Assembly: GCA_002359465.1 (NCBI GenBank)
Contig: DENA01000021.1
Span: forward strand, 1 to 13,982
DNA from: Ruminococcaceae bacterium UBA2656
GTDB lineage: Bacteria; Bacillota; Clostridia; Oscillospirales; Acutalibacteraceae
Length of the DNA: 13,982 nucleotides
Direction of reading: 5' to 3'
In this document: positions 1-5,781 of the stretch, piece by piece
Layout of the letters: every line of letters starts with the position of its first letter
Position numbering within the stretch: position 1 is the stretch's first letter
The notes under the pieces: generated by a model
What the model was told of the DNA's origin: nothing
Seen by the model: the letters and a program-made list of their open reading frames with translations, nothing else
Databases searched by the model: none
Program-made: the position numbers and the translations under genes

Positions 1-1187
1 ACTTCGACAGCGGGAATATACCGGTAAAGCTGGATTCCAAGGTTTTTGGAAATCATGAGTCCGTTCGGGCACACAAGCAGGACTTTGTTCCTGCGCACGC
101 CGCTGTCCCGGCTCCCCGAAAGGTAACCGCCGAAATACGCGGTGATAAACCCGATTTCCTCGTCGCGCATTCCGTGAAATTCCGGGAATTCCCCGTCGAT
201 TTCCGTTAAGACGGACTTGATAATCCTGTACAGGGGCCCCTGCCGGACGTTGGTGTCCGCCAGTCCGGGGCTGCTGATGGGAAAGTGAAATTTGATTCTG
301 TAGTAAGATGAAAGCAGGTGCCGTTTGATGCTGCTTTTGAACTCGTCCCTGGATTCCAAAGTGATTGCCGTTTTTACTTCGAATTTTTCGATTAGCCTGT
401 TCACATAGCGCTCAATCAGGCAGTCGTCCACGTTGTGGTTCAGGCTGGGCAGCGAGGCGATATAAGCGGACAGATACATCTGCTCCGGCTCGTTTTCCCG
501 ACCGAGCAGCGAAGCGGAGGAGGAATAGAAGGGGAATTTCCGCGTTTCCGCCAGCTCCGGGCTGCTGCTTACACAGCGGCCTTTCTCCATTCTCATTTTG
601 ATGAATTCAAGGAAAGCGGAAAGGCTGCCAAGGGAATAATCGGTCAGCTGCAGATTGCACGCGTGGTCAAAAGCCACGGCAGCGGGCGAAATGCGTTCAA
701 TCAGACCGGTGTTTTCCTGCAGAAGAATCAGGTATAATTCACGGATATGAATCTCGTTTCCCAAAATCTCGTAGAACGGCTTTGTCTGCAGCCGCAGTCC
801 CTTGGAACGGAGCGTTGCTTTCACAGCGTCCATATCACTGATACAGGTGTTTTTGCTGATGCTCAGCTCTTCCGCAAGGCTTTCCAGCGTAAAGGTCTGT
901 CCGGTCAGAATTTTCCCTAAAATGTAATCCTGCCTGCTGTATGATGTGAGCATGCCGACCGGACCGGCGCCGCTGATCATTTTTTTCAGCGCCTCGTAAT
1001 TCCCGATATAGGAGAACTCCTGCGCAATATTTTTGATCTGGCCGCAGCCCTTGATCTGACTGTTGATTTTTTCAACGTCATAATAAAGCGTTCTTTTTGA
1101 AATGCGGAAATGGGACAGAAGTTCCGCCAAAGTTACCCGGCCGTTTTCCAGTATAAAATTCAGAATGCTTTTTTCTCTGTCTTTCAT
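1..1187 (-). CDS. PRD-domain PTS-responsive transcriptional regulator (BglG/MtlR/LicR-like), 3' part outside window
   Basis: An open frame of 395 codons reads leftward from the ATG at 1185-1187 and leaves the window without a stop, so the C-terminus is missing. Visible order: an N-terminal winged helix (about residues 1-60, with SKRTLYYDVEKIN as recognition region), a second HTH (about 88-135, LAEELSISKNTCISDMD), two PRD-like regions (about 165-275 and 280-357), then the start of an EIIB-like domain with a CPNG loop (Cys373). This is the layout of MtlR/LicR/ManR-type activators, which are phosphorylated by PTS components and switch on sugar PTS operons. The usual PRD histidines are mostly absent: only His290 of PRD2 is at an expected place, and the second PRD2 His is Tyr (FITAYFGGYL). 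The start is supported by a GGTGGGG ribosome binding site and a promoter about 50 bp upstream. The target sugar cannot be told from this window. Confidence 0.85.
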   Translation of the reverse strand, partial: MKDREKSILNFILENGRVTLAELLSHFRISKRTLYYDVEKINSQIKGCGQIKNIAQEFSYIGNYEALKKMISGAGPVGMLTSYSRQDYILGKILTGQTFTLESLAEELSISKNTCISDMDAVKATLRSKGLRLQTKPFYEILGNEIHIRELYLILLQENTGLIERISPAAVAFDHACNLQLTDYSLGSLSAFLEFIKMRMEKGRCVSSSPELAETRKFPFYSSSASLLGRENEPEQMYLSAYIASLPSLNHNVDDCLIERYVNRLIEKFEVKTAITLESRDEFKSSIKRHLLSSYYRIKFHFPISSPGLADTNVRQGPLYRIIKSVLTEIDGEFPEFHGMRDEEIGFITAYFGGYLSGSRDSGVRRNKVLLVCPNGLMISKNLGIQLYRYIPAVE

Positions 1188-1202
1188 GTGTTTTCCCCAC
1201 CA

Positions 1203-1222
1203 TCTGATTTTGATCAATCAGA
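1203..1222 (-). promoter_or_regulatory. Inverted repeat in the regulator's 5' leader
   Basis: TCTGATT and AATCAGA arms (7 bp, 6-bp loop) lie between the predicted transcription start (about 1231) and the ribosome binding site of the PRD regulator. It could be an operator or a small RNA hairpin that affects translation. Nothing in the window decides between these. Confidence 0.3.
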
Positions 1223-1237
1223 AGAGCCTCTGTTTTC

Positions 1238-1265
1238 ATTATAAATAATCGGAACCGATCTGCAA
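1238..1265 (-). promoter_or_regulatory. Sigma-A promoter of the PRD regulator
   Basis: On the minus strand, a -35 element TTGCAG (plus-strand 1260-1265) and a perfect -10 TATAAT (1238-1243) are separated by 16 bp. This gives a leader of about 44 nt before the ATG at 1187. Two TGTGCA boxes lie immediately upstream (1277-1293). Confidence 0.65.
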
Positions 1266-1276
1266 TACCAACTTAT

Positions 1277-1293
1277 TGCACACGTATTGCACA
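1277..1293 (-). promoter_or_regulatory. Tandem TGTGCA boxes upstream of the PRD regulator promoter
   Basis: Read on the minus strand, TGTGCAATA occurs twice with an 11-bp period (TGCACA on the plus strand at 1277-1282 and 1288-1293). The proximal box begins 17 bp upstream of the -35 element, where an activator would normally bind. The same two-box arrangement precedes the HPr-like gene. The likely binder, by inference, is the neighbouring PRD regulator itself. Confidence 0.45.
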
Positions 1294-1421
1294 ATCAACC
1301 AACGGAAGCAAACAATATATTTTGGCTAAATCTATAAATAATATAAAATAATTATTAATGAATTGTAAATTTTATTCGAACACAGAAGCGGTTATTCCTG
1401 ATTTAACCGGTTGATTATAAT

Positions 1422-1455
1422 GAGAGCCGCTGCTTGGCTTCAGGCAGCGGCTCTC
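1422..1455 (-). terminator. Hairpin terminator after the HPr-like gene
   Basis: A perfect 12-bp stem (GAGAGCCGCTGC / GCAGCGGCTCTC, 10-nt loop) starts six bases beyond the HPr-like stop codon. The tract that follows on the minus strand is AT-rich (ATTATAATC) and not a clean T-run, so termination may be incomplete and allow read-through toward the PRD regulator. Confidence 0.6.
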
Positions 1456-1461
1456 CCCGGA

Positions 1462-1719
1462 TTAAAGGTTTTTCTTAAAGAAAGCTTCCAGCGCGGCGGC
1501 GGCTTGCTCCTCGTCCCCGCCCTCCGCGGTTACGCTGACGGTTTCTCCCTGCTTGGCGGCAAGACCCATCACCGAAAAAATACGCTTGGCGTCCGCCTCA
1601 ATATTCCCTTTGCAGATTTTAACCGATGACGAAAACCGTTTTGCCTCCTGCGTCAATAAACCCGCGGGCCGCGCGTGAATTCCCTGCGCATCCGTAATTT
1701 GATAAGTGAATTTTTTCAT
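1462..1719 (-). CDS. ptsH: HPr-like PTS phosphocarrier protein with Arg at position 46
   Basis: The 85-residue protein is full length for HPr, the small cytoplasmic carrier that passes phosphate from Enzyme I to sugar-specific EIIA domains. The active-site motif GIHARPAG places the phosphoacceptor at His15, matching canonical numbering without gaps. At the regulatory site, which is K-S-I-M in Bacillus HPr with Ser46 phosphorylated by HPr kinase, this protein reads K-R-I-F, so position 46 is Arg. It should therefore carry PEP-derived phosphate but not be a substrate for HprK at that site. The ATG at 1717-1719 is chosen over an in-frame ATG 24 codons upstream because it restores the family length and has a GGCGGGGAT ribosome binding site. 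It has its own promoter (1800-1827) and terminator. It may be a second HPr beside a classical one elsewhere in the genome. Confidence 0.92.
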   Translation of the reverse strand: MKKFTYQITDAQGIHARPAGLLTQEAKRFSSSVKICKGNIEADAKRIFSVMGLAAKQGETVSVTAEGGDEEQAAAALEAFFKKNL

Positions 1720-1799
1720 AATATCCCCGCCAATCACAAATTTCAACAGTTGCCCTGTTTCTTTCATTACAAAAAGTAACACATAAACCACCGTAATTC

Positions 1800-1827
1800 A
1801 TGATAGCATACGTTCACCGCCTTGCAA
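1800..1827 (-). promoter_or_regulatory. Sigma-A promoter of the HPr-like gene
   Basis: On the minus strand, -35 TTGCAA (1822-1827) and -10 TATCAT (1800-1805) are 16 bp apart. The predicted leader is about 74 nt. Both the spacing and the unusual TTGCA -35 match the PRD regulator promoter. Confidence 0.55.
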
Positions 1828-1840
1828 ATAACCATTCTTC

Positions 1841-1857
1841 TGCACATGCCTTGCACA
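1841..1857 (-). promoter_or_regulatory. Tandem TGTGCA boxes upstream of the HPr-like promoter
   Basis: Two copies of CATGTGCA on the minus strand lie 11 bp apart (TGCACA on plus at 1841-1846 and 1852-1857). The proximal copy begins 19 bp upstream of the -35 element. This mirrors the boxes at 1277-1293 in hexamer, period and position. Confidence 0.45.
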
Positions 1858-1950
1858 TGAGCCAAGTCGGCCAATGGAAATACGGGACGTGACGGAAAGC
1901 TGCGTAAACAAAAAACGATGCGGTGCCAAACGCCTTCAAAAATGATAAAA

Positions 1951-1987
1951 GCCGCATGAATACTGAAAATTCAGTCGTTCATGCGGC
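1951..1987 (-). terminator. crcB: Rho-independent terminator of crcB
   Basis: A 10-bp perfect outer stem (GCCGCATGAA / TTCATGCGGC) encloses an inner hairpin (ACTGAA / TTCAGT). On the minus strand it is followed by CTTTTATCATTTTT. It lies about 35 bp after the crcB stop codon. Confidence 0.8.
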
Positions 1988-2020
1988 CATTTTCGCGCGG
2001 GTCATCCAGTTATGGGAATA

Positions 2021-2398
2021 TTACAGCATTTGGGCCGCTGCTTTTCCGACCCAGCAGGCGAACAGGGCGAGAAATAAATTGAGGCCCGCGTTTGCCCCGC
2101 CCATCAAATATTCTCCGTCCGTCAGCAGAGAAACTGTTTCATAACTGAACGTGGAGAAGGTCGTCAGCCCTCCCATAATCCCGGTGGTAAGAAAAATTCG
2201 GACATTGGCCGGAATCGGCCATGTATCTGCGCTGGCCTGCATAATGAAGCCGATCAGAAATCCGCCGAGAACATTTACGATTAAAGTCCCGACCGGAAAA
2301 TTCCCAAAATGTTTTTCCGCCGCGCCGGAGATCACGTACCGCAGCACGGCGCCAAGGGAACCGCCCAGGCCAACAATCAATATCCTGCTCCATTTCAA
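2021..2398 (-). CDS. crcB: Fluoride ion channel CrcB/Fluc
   Basis: The 125-residue membrane protein has the size and four-helix pattern of a single-domain Fluc subunit. Members assemble as antiparallel dual-topology dimers and let fluoride leave the cell. Family motifs are visible in order: GGSLGAVLRY near the N-terminus, GTLIVNVLGGFLIG with the conserved Asn, and GGLTTFSTFSYE, the TTFSTF segment that lines the pore. There is one copy rather than the paired crcB1/crcB2 genes of some Firmicutes, so a homodimer is expected. The start is a TTG (plus 2396-2398) seven bases after a GGTGG ribosome binding site. An overlapping ATG three bases downstream is out of frame. No fluoride riboswitch consensus is recognisable upstream, although many crcB genes have one. 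Confidence 0.95.
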   Translation of the reverse strand: MKWSRILIVGLGGSLGAVLRYVISGAAEKHFGNFPVGTLIVNVLGGFLIGFIMQASADTWPIPANVRIFLTTGIMGGLTTFSTFSYETVSLLTDGEYLMGGANAGLNLFLALFACWVGKAAAQML

Positions 2399-2425
2399 TC
2401 GAATTCCACCTTTGCAAAAATAAAG

Positions 2426-2448
2426 GGCTTCTGCTAAAAGCAGAGGCC
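2426..2448. other. Hairpin in the crcB leader region
   Basis: Nine-base arms (GGCTTCTGC / GCAGAGGCC, 5-nt loop) lie between the likely crcB promoter area and its TTG start. In minus-strand RNA there is one C-A mismatch and the hairpin is followed by CTTTATTTTT, so it resembles a weak leader terminator. In plus-strand RNA the mismatch becomes a G-U pair but there is no T-run. Function is unproven. Confidence 0.35.
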
Positions 2449-2826
2449 GCCGGCGTACGCCGCAGTAAGCTTCCTTATCAATATAGTATAGGATAAACGA
2501 TTTGGACAGATTTGTAAATGTGCAAATCGGTAAAACATTTCCGCTCCCGTCCGCAGGATTCGTATCCCTTTTACAACAGGGACAGATTAGATGATCGGGT
2601 GTTCTGCCGGAATCGGGCGGATCATTGGAGAATATTTCTTCAAATTTTCAAATCAGCTTCACCATAAATACACATTATGTGCCTATACTATAGCTATCAC
2701 AAATACATCAGATCATTTCCCCCGGTGTTTGATCGTGACAGAATGTCGGGGCGGGGACCGGAAAGCCGATTACAAGCTCCTCTTCGGAGGATTTTAATAT
2801 CTTTTTCATATTTCTCTTCTTTCTTA
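2449..2826. other. Gene-free stretch between crcB and the MFS unit
   Basis: No open frame here has a ribosome binding site or recognisable protein features. Visible elements are an inverted repeat CGATTTG / CAAATCG (2498-2504 and 2523-2529) on the crcB side, a CACATTATGTG palindrome near 2672, and a short stem with a UUCG loop (2778-2791) followed by TTTTAATATCTTTTT. The stretch ends in a strong plus-strand terminator, so it may be transcribed as a small RNA or as the tail of an unseen transcript. No known riboswitch or small-RNA class was recognised. Confidence 0.35.
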
Positions 2827-2862
2827 AATACCGCCTGTAAAACGGCGGTATTTTTCTTTTTT
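2827..2862 (+). terminator. Strong Rho-independent terminator without an obvious gene in front
   Basis: A perfect 9-bp stem (AATACCGCC / GGCGGTATT, 8-nt loop) is followed by TTTCTTTTTT on the plus strand. The nearest upstream gene, crcB, is on the opposite strand, so the transcript stopped here is unknown. Confidence 0.7.
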
Positions 2863-2898
2863 CATCTATCGTGCATCATTTTCGTACGGCGCATTTTA

Positions 2899-2927
2899 TT
2901 GAATTTACCAGAATATAGGAATATAAT
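2899..2927 (+). promoter_or_regulatory. Sigma-A promoter of the MFS transporter unit
   Basis: TTGAAT (2899-2904) and a perfect TATAAT (2922-2927) are separated by the optimal 17 bp. Transcription would start near 2934, leaving a leader of about 247 nt before the MFS start codon. Confidence 0.65.
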
Positions 2928-2990
2928 AAATAAAAATGGAAGACGGGATTTACCGGAAAGACGGAAAACGCAGCTGCGGCAGGAATTGAG

Positions 2991-3041
2991 ATGCCCGTCG
3001 GCGCGCATACTAAATCCGGCTGGAAATTCCGCACATATTGA
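2991..3041 (+). CDS. Possible 16-residue leader peptide in the MFS leader
   Basis: A short frame (MPVGAHTKSGWKFRTY, then TGA) starts with ATG six bases after an AGGA ribosome binding site, inside the long leader between the 2899-2927 promoter and the MFS gene. Its start overlaps a CCCGTC segment that can pair with GACGGG at 2942-2947. Such short frames control some drug exporters by ribosome stalling, but there is no direct evidence of translation or stalling here. A chance frame is quite possible. Confidence 0.25.
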   Translation: MPVGAHTKSGWKFRTY

Positions 3042-3085
3042 CGGCAAAAGGTCTATTTCTTATTGCGCCTGATAAAGTGCTTACG

Positions 3086-3105
3086 GCAATTCCGCTCAGA
3101 ATTGC
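3086..3105 (+). other. Stem-loop in the MFS leader
   Basis: A perfect 7-bp stem (GCAATTC / GAATTGC, 6-nt loop) lies about 75 nt upstream of the MFS start codon. It has no T-run, so it is not a terminator. It may be one arm of a leader regulatory structure. Confidence 0.3.
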
Positions 3106-3180
3106 GGGATGAACACGAACGAACCCTACAACTTAACCGGAAATCCTGTAGAACGCTTTATGCGGTGGGGAGGAGGACAT

Positions 3181-4401
3181 ATGAAAAAAAATACCGGGGG
3201 GCTGCGCATTATTATGATGCTCGGCCTGTGCGGGGCTTTTGCGATTTTCAGTTCCACCATTTCAAAATCGCCCATTCTGCCCATCTTTGCCAAGAGCCTT
3301 GGCACAACCGGCGCGCAGATCGGCTGGATTGCCTCGGCTTCCACCGTGCCCGGAATTCTGGTCAGCTATCTGGCCGGGGATCTGGCCGACCGGTTCGGCT
3401 ATAAAAAAATCCTGATCGGTTCGCTGCTTATTTTTGCAAGCGCGCCGTTTCTCTATCTTCTGGTGATCAATCCCATAGGGCTTGCCGGCGTCCGCTTTTA
3501 CCACGGCTTTGCGACCGCCGCGTTCGACCCCGTGGCAATGGCAGCCATTGCGGCGTTCAGCCGTAAAAATACCGGACAGAATTTATCCCTTTACACCTCT
3601 GCCACGCTGATCGGCCGGGCGCTTGCTCCGACGGTGGGTGGCTCCGCGTATGAGTACGGGGGGACGGTCAGCGTTTATGGAATTGCGGGCGCCGCGGGAA
3701 TTCTGGCTTTGGCGTTTGCAATGTGGTTTTTCCATAAAAGTAAAAATATGCACGATGCGGAGGAAGCCGCCCGGGGCGTAAAGCAGGAGGCCGGAAGGAT
3801 TCCGTTCCTGAAAAAACTCTGGGGTTTGCTGCGCTACCGGCCGCTGCTGCTTGTGGGTATACTGAACGCCTGCGCGTATTTCTCCTACGGCGCGTTTGAA
3901 ATGATCTTCCCCCTGTATGCGAAACAGCTCGGCATGTCCACCGGAGAGATCGGTTTCGTGCTCGGCGCGCAGCTGGTCGGAATGATTTTGCTGAAACCCC
4001 TGTTCGGCAGGGCTTCCGACCGCCTTGGGCGGCTGCCGCTGATGGTCGCGGGGCTGCTCGTCTGCTCGGTTATCTTTTTCCTGCTGACCGTTGTGAAATC
4101 GACCCTGATTGTCGTGCCCCTGATCGTTGCATACGGTCTGGGCTTCGCGCTGATTACCTCCGGAACGAATGCGCTGGCGGCGGATGTTGCGCAAAAAGGG
4201 CAGCTCGGCGCGTCCTTGGGTGTGATGAGCACACTGATGGACGTCGGCCAGACCTTTGGCCCGCCCGCGATCGGCGCACTCAGCGACCGGTACAGCTACA
4301 CCGCGGGAATCGGTATGCTGGGCGCCATCCTGCTGGCTGCCGCCGCCGGATGCGTTTTCGCGCTTGTCAAACAGCGGCATACGCCCGGTTCTGACGCTTA
4401 A
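3181..4401 (+). CDS. Major facilitator superfamily transporter, DHA1/multidrug-exporter type
   Basis: The 406-residue protein has the length and hydrophobic pattern of a 12-helix MFS carrier. The motif A loop between helices 2 and 3 is clear (GDLADRFGYKK, residues 66-76) and has an echo in the second half (GRASDRLGR, 276-284). RFYHGF (105-110) resembles motif B. These features fit proton-driven drug or metabolite exporters, but the substrate cannot be named. The start at 3181 is chosen because a strong GGAGGAGG ribosome binding site sits just before it. An in-frame ATG 24 codons upstream (3109) has no comparable site and would add a hydrophilic tail. The gene appears to be transcribed alone from 2899-2927 with an unusually long leader, and is followed by a 17-bp hairpin. 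Confidence 0.88.
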   Translation: MKKNTGGLRIIMMLGLCGAFAIFSSTISKSPILPIFAKSLGTTGAQIGWIASASTVPGILVSYLAGDLADRFGYKKILIGSLLIFASAPFLYLLVINPIGLAGVRFYHGFATAAFDPVAMAAIAAFSRKNTGQNLSLYTSATLIGRALAPTVGGSAYEYGGTVSVYGIAGAAGILALAFAMWFFHKSKNMHDAEEAARGVKQEAGRIPFLKKLWGLLRYRPLLLVGILNACAYFSYGAFEMIFPLYAKQLGMSTGEIGFVLGAQLVGMILLKPLFGRASDRLGRLPLMVAGLLVCSVIFFLLTVVKSTLIVVPLIVAYGLGFALITSGTNALAADVAQKGQLGASLGVMSTLMDVGQTFGPPAIGALSDRYSYTAGIGMLGAILLAAAAGCVFALVKQRHTPGSDA

Positions 4402-4425
4402 CCCAATTAAATTGCAGAGTGGTTT

Positions 4426-4462
4426 TGTGGTTCTCCCCCGCCTTCGGCGGGGGAGAACCACA
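4426..4462 (+). terminator. Long perfect hairpin after the MFS gene
   Basis: A 17-bp perfect stem with a 3-nt TTC loop begins 25 bp after the MFS stop codon. The downstream tract (TTTAACATT) is a poor T-run. The very stable stem may act mainly to stop transcription or to protect the 3' end, and it separates the MFS unit from the osmolyte operon. Confidence 0.6.
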
Positions 4463-4552
4463 TTTAACATTGCAATCCTGACTGGAAACGCTATAATCAC
4501 ACGGTATAAAAAGTAAGTATTCATATATTTACCATATTTTTACAATTTTTAT

Positions 4553-4582
4553 TTGACAGAATTGATAAATTTGTGATATGAT
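4553..4582 (+). promoter_or_regulatory. Sigma-A promoter of the osmolyte ABC operon
   Basis: A consensus TTGACA (4553-4558) and TATGAT (4577-4582) are separated by 18 bp, with an extended -10 TG one base before the hexamer. Transcription would start near 4589, directly before the inverted repeat at 4591-4626. Confidence 0.7.
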
Positions 4583-4590
4583 AATATGCG

Positions 4591-4626
4591 AAGAAACAAT
4601 CTTTAAAAAAATATAAGTTGTTTCTT
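4591..4626. promoter_or_regulatory. Bipartite inverted repeat, candidate BusR-like operator of the osmolyte operon
   Basis: AAGAAACAA (4591-4599) and its exact complement TTGTTTCTT (4618-4626) flank an 18-bp A/T-rich spacer. If only the outer seven bases of each arm are the recognition core (AAGAAAC / GTTTCTT), the separation is 22 bp, the spacing described for BusR of Streptococcus agalactiae. It covers the predicted start site, where bound protein would block transcription. In RNA the arms could also form a weak stem. Confidence 0.5.
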
Positions 4627-4656
4627 TCAAAAAGAGCGTTGAAAAGGAGGGCATTT

Positions 4657-5781
4657 ATGATTGAATACAAAAATGTAAGCAAGTCTTACGGGAAACAAAA
4701 AGTCGTGAAAGATTTGAGTTTAAAGATACCTGACGGTGAATTTGTCGTGCTGATTGGCCCGTCCGGCTGCGGAAAAACAACAACGCTGAAAATGCTGAAC
4801 CGGCTGATTGAGATGGATTCGGGTACAATCAGCATTGATGGAAAAAATATTATCGATATGAATCCGGAAAAGCTGCGAAGCCATATTGGGTATGTGATTC
4901 AGCAGATCGGGCTTTTTCCCAACATGACGGTGGAAGAAAATATCTGTGTGGTGCCCCGTCTTTTAAAATGGGACAAAGAGAAGAGCCATCAAAGAGCAAA
5001 AGAGCTTTTGGAGCTGGTCAACATGCCGTATGAGGAATACGCCCATAAATATCCGAATGAAATGAGCGGTGGACAACAGCAGCGTATCGGCGTGCTGCGC
5101 GCGCTGGCGGCGGAGCCTCCGATTATTCTGATGGATGAACCCTTCGGCGCTTTGGACCCGATTTCAAGGGATTCGCTGCAGGACGAAGTGAAGTCGCTTC
5201 AGAAACGCTTGGGAAAGACGGTTATTTTTGTCACCCACGACATGGATGAGGCTTTGAAAATGGCGGACACGGTCGTTTTCATGAGCGATGGCCAGATTTT
5301 GCAGGTCGATTCTCCCGAGGGAATTCTGCGCGCACCGGCAAATGATACCGTGCGGGAATTCATGGGCAAGCATGTACATAATTTCTCACAGAATCAGCTG
5401 GCTTGCGCAGATCTGATGAAAACCAATGTAGCAAAAGTCACGCAGGAGAAGAAAACGCTGGAATGTGTCGCCATTATGAGCCGCAGGGAAATTGACTCCC
5501 TTGTTGTGGTGGATGACGAGGAGCGCTTTGTGGGCGTACTGATGATTGAAACCGTCAATGAGCGCGGCAAGGCCGGCAGCTCGATCAGGGACCTGATTAC
5601 GACCGGCTTCCCGACGGTTGCGCTTGACACTCCCGCGAAAACCGCGTTCGACATCATCAGCAGCCAAAGGGCGGAATATGTTGTTGTACTGGCGGAAGAT
5701 AACAGGGTAGCCGGCATCATCACCAAAACCAGTATGTCAAAAGCGCTGGCAAGCGTTGTCTGGGGTGATGGAAATGAGTGA
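4657..5781 (+). CDS. opuCA: Osmoprotectant (glycine betaine/carnitine/choline) ABC transporter ATPase with CBS domains
   Basis: This 374-residue protein is the ATP-hydrolysing subunit of an OpuC-type importer. Walker A GPSGCGKT is at residues 34-41, the Q-loop at 82-83, the signature MSGGQQQR at 136-143, Walker B ILMDE ending at catalytic Glu161, and the switch His at 194. A tandem CBS pair follows (about 253-305 and 311-365). In Listeria OpuCA this module binds c-di-AMP and inhibits uptake, and in other members it senses ionic strength. Whether it binds c-di-AMP here is inference. The ATG at 4657 is chosen because AAAGGAGG lies seven bases upstream. It is the first gene of a four-gene operon, and its 3' end overlaps the next gene by 8 bp. 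Confidence 0.94.
   Translation: MIEYKNVSKSYGKQKVVKDLSLKIPDGEFVVLIGPSGCGKTTTLKMLNRLIEMDSGTISIDGKNIIDMNPEKLRSHIGYVIQQIGLFPNMTVEENICVVPRLLKWDKEKSHQRAKELLELVNMPYEEYAHKYPNEMSGGQQQRIGVLRALAAEPPIILMDEPFGALDPISRDSLQDEVKSLQKRLGKTVIFVTHDMDEALKMADTVVFMSDGQILQVDSPEGILRAPANDTVREFMGKHVHNFSQNQLACADLMKTNVAKVTQEKKTLECVAIMSRREIDSLVVVDDEERFVGVLMIETVNERGKAGSSIRDLITTGFPTVALDTPAKTAFDIISSQRAEYVVVLAEDNRVAGIITKTSMSKALASVVWGDGNE

Noticed and set aside
1720..1791. N-terminal extension of the HPr-like protein
   Set aside because: HPr is normally 85-90 residues with His at 15; starting at 1719 gives exactly this and has a ribosome binding site.
2399..2480. Fluoride riboswitch upstream of crcB
   Set aside because: I looked for the conserved crcB-motif segments and could not find them; only a simple hairpin is present.
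2677..3072. Plus-strand open frame of 131 codons in the intergenic region
   Set aside because: It reads through a strong terminator and a promoter, has no ribosome binding site and no protein-like features.
3109..3180. N-terminal extension of the MFS protein from an upstream ATG
   Set aside because: The best ribosome binding site lies directly before 3181, and the extra 24 residues are hydrophilic and unlike MFS N-termini.
4426..4462. Mobile-element end or dispersed repeat suggested by the 17-bp perfect hairpin
   Set aside because: Only one copy is in the window, with no transposase or target duplication; its place just after a stop codon fits a terminator.
3583..4524. Minus-strand open frame of 313 codons
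   Set aside because: It is antisense to the MFS gene and runs through its terminator hairpin; composition is Arg/Gln/His-rich with no domain.
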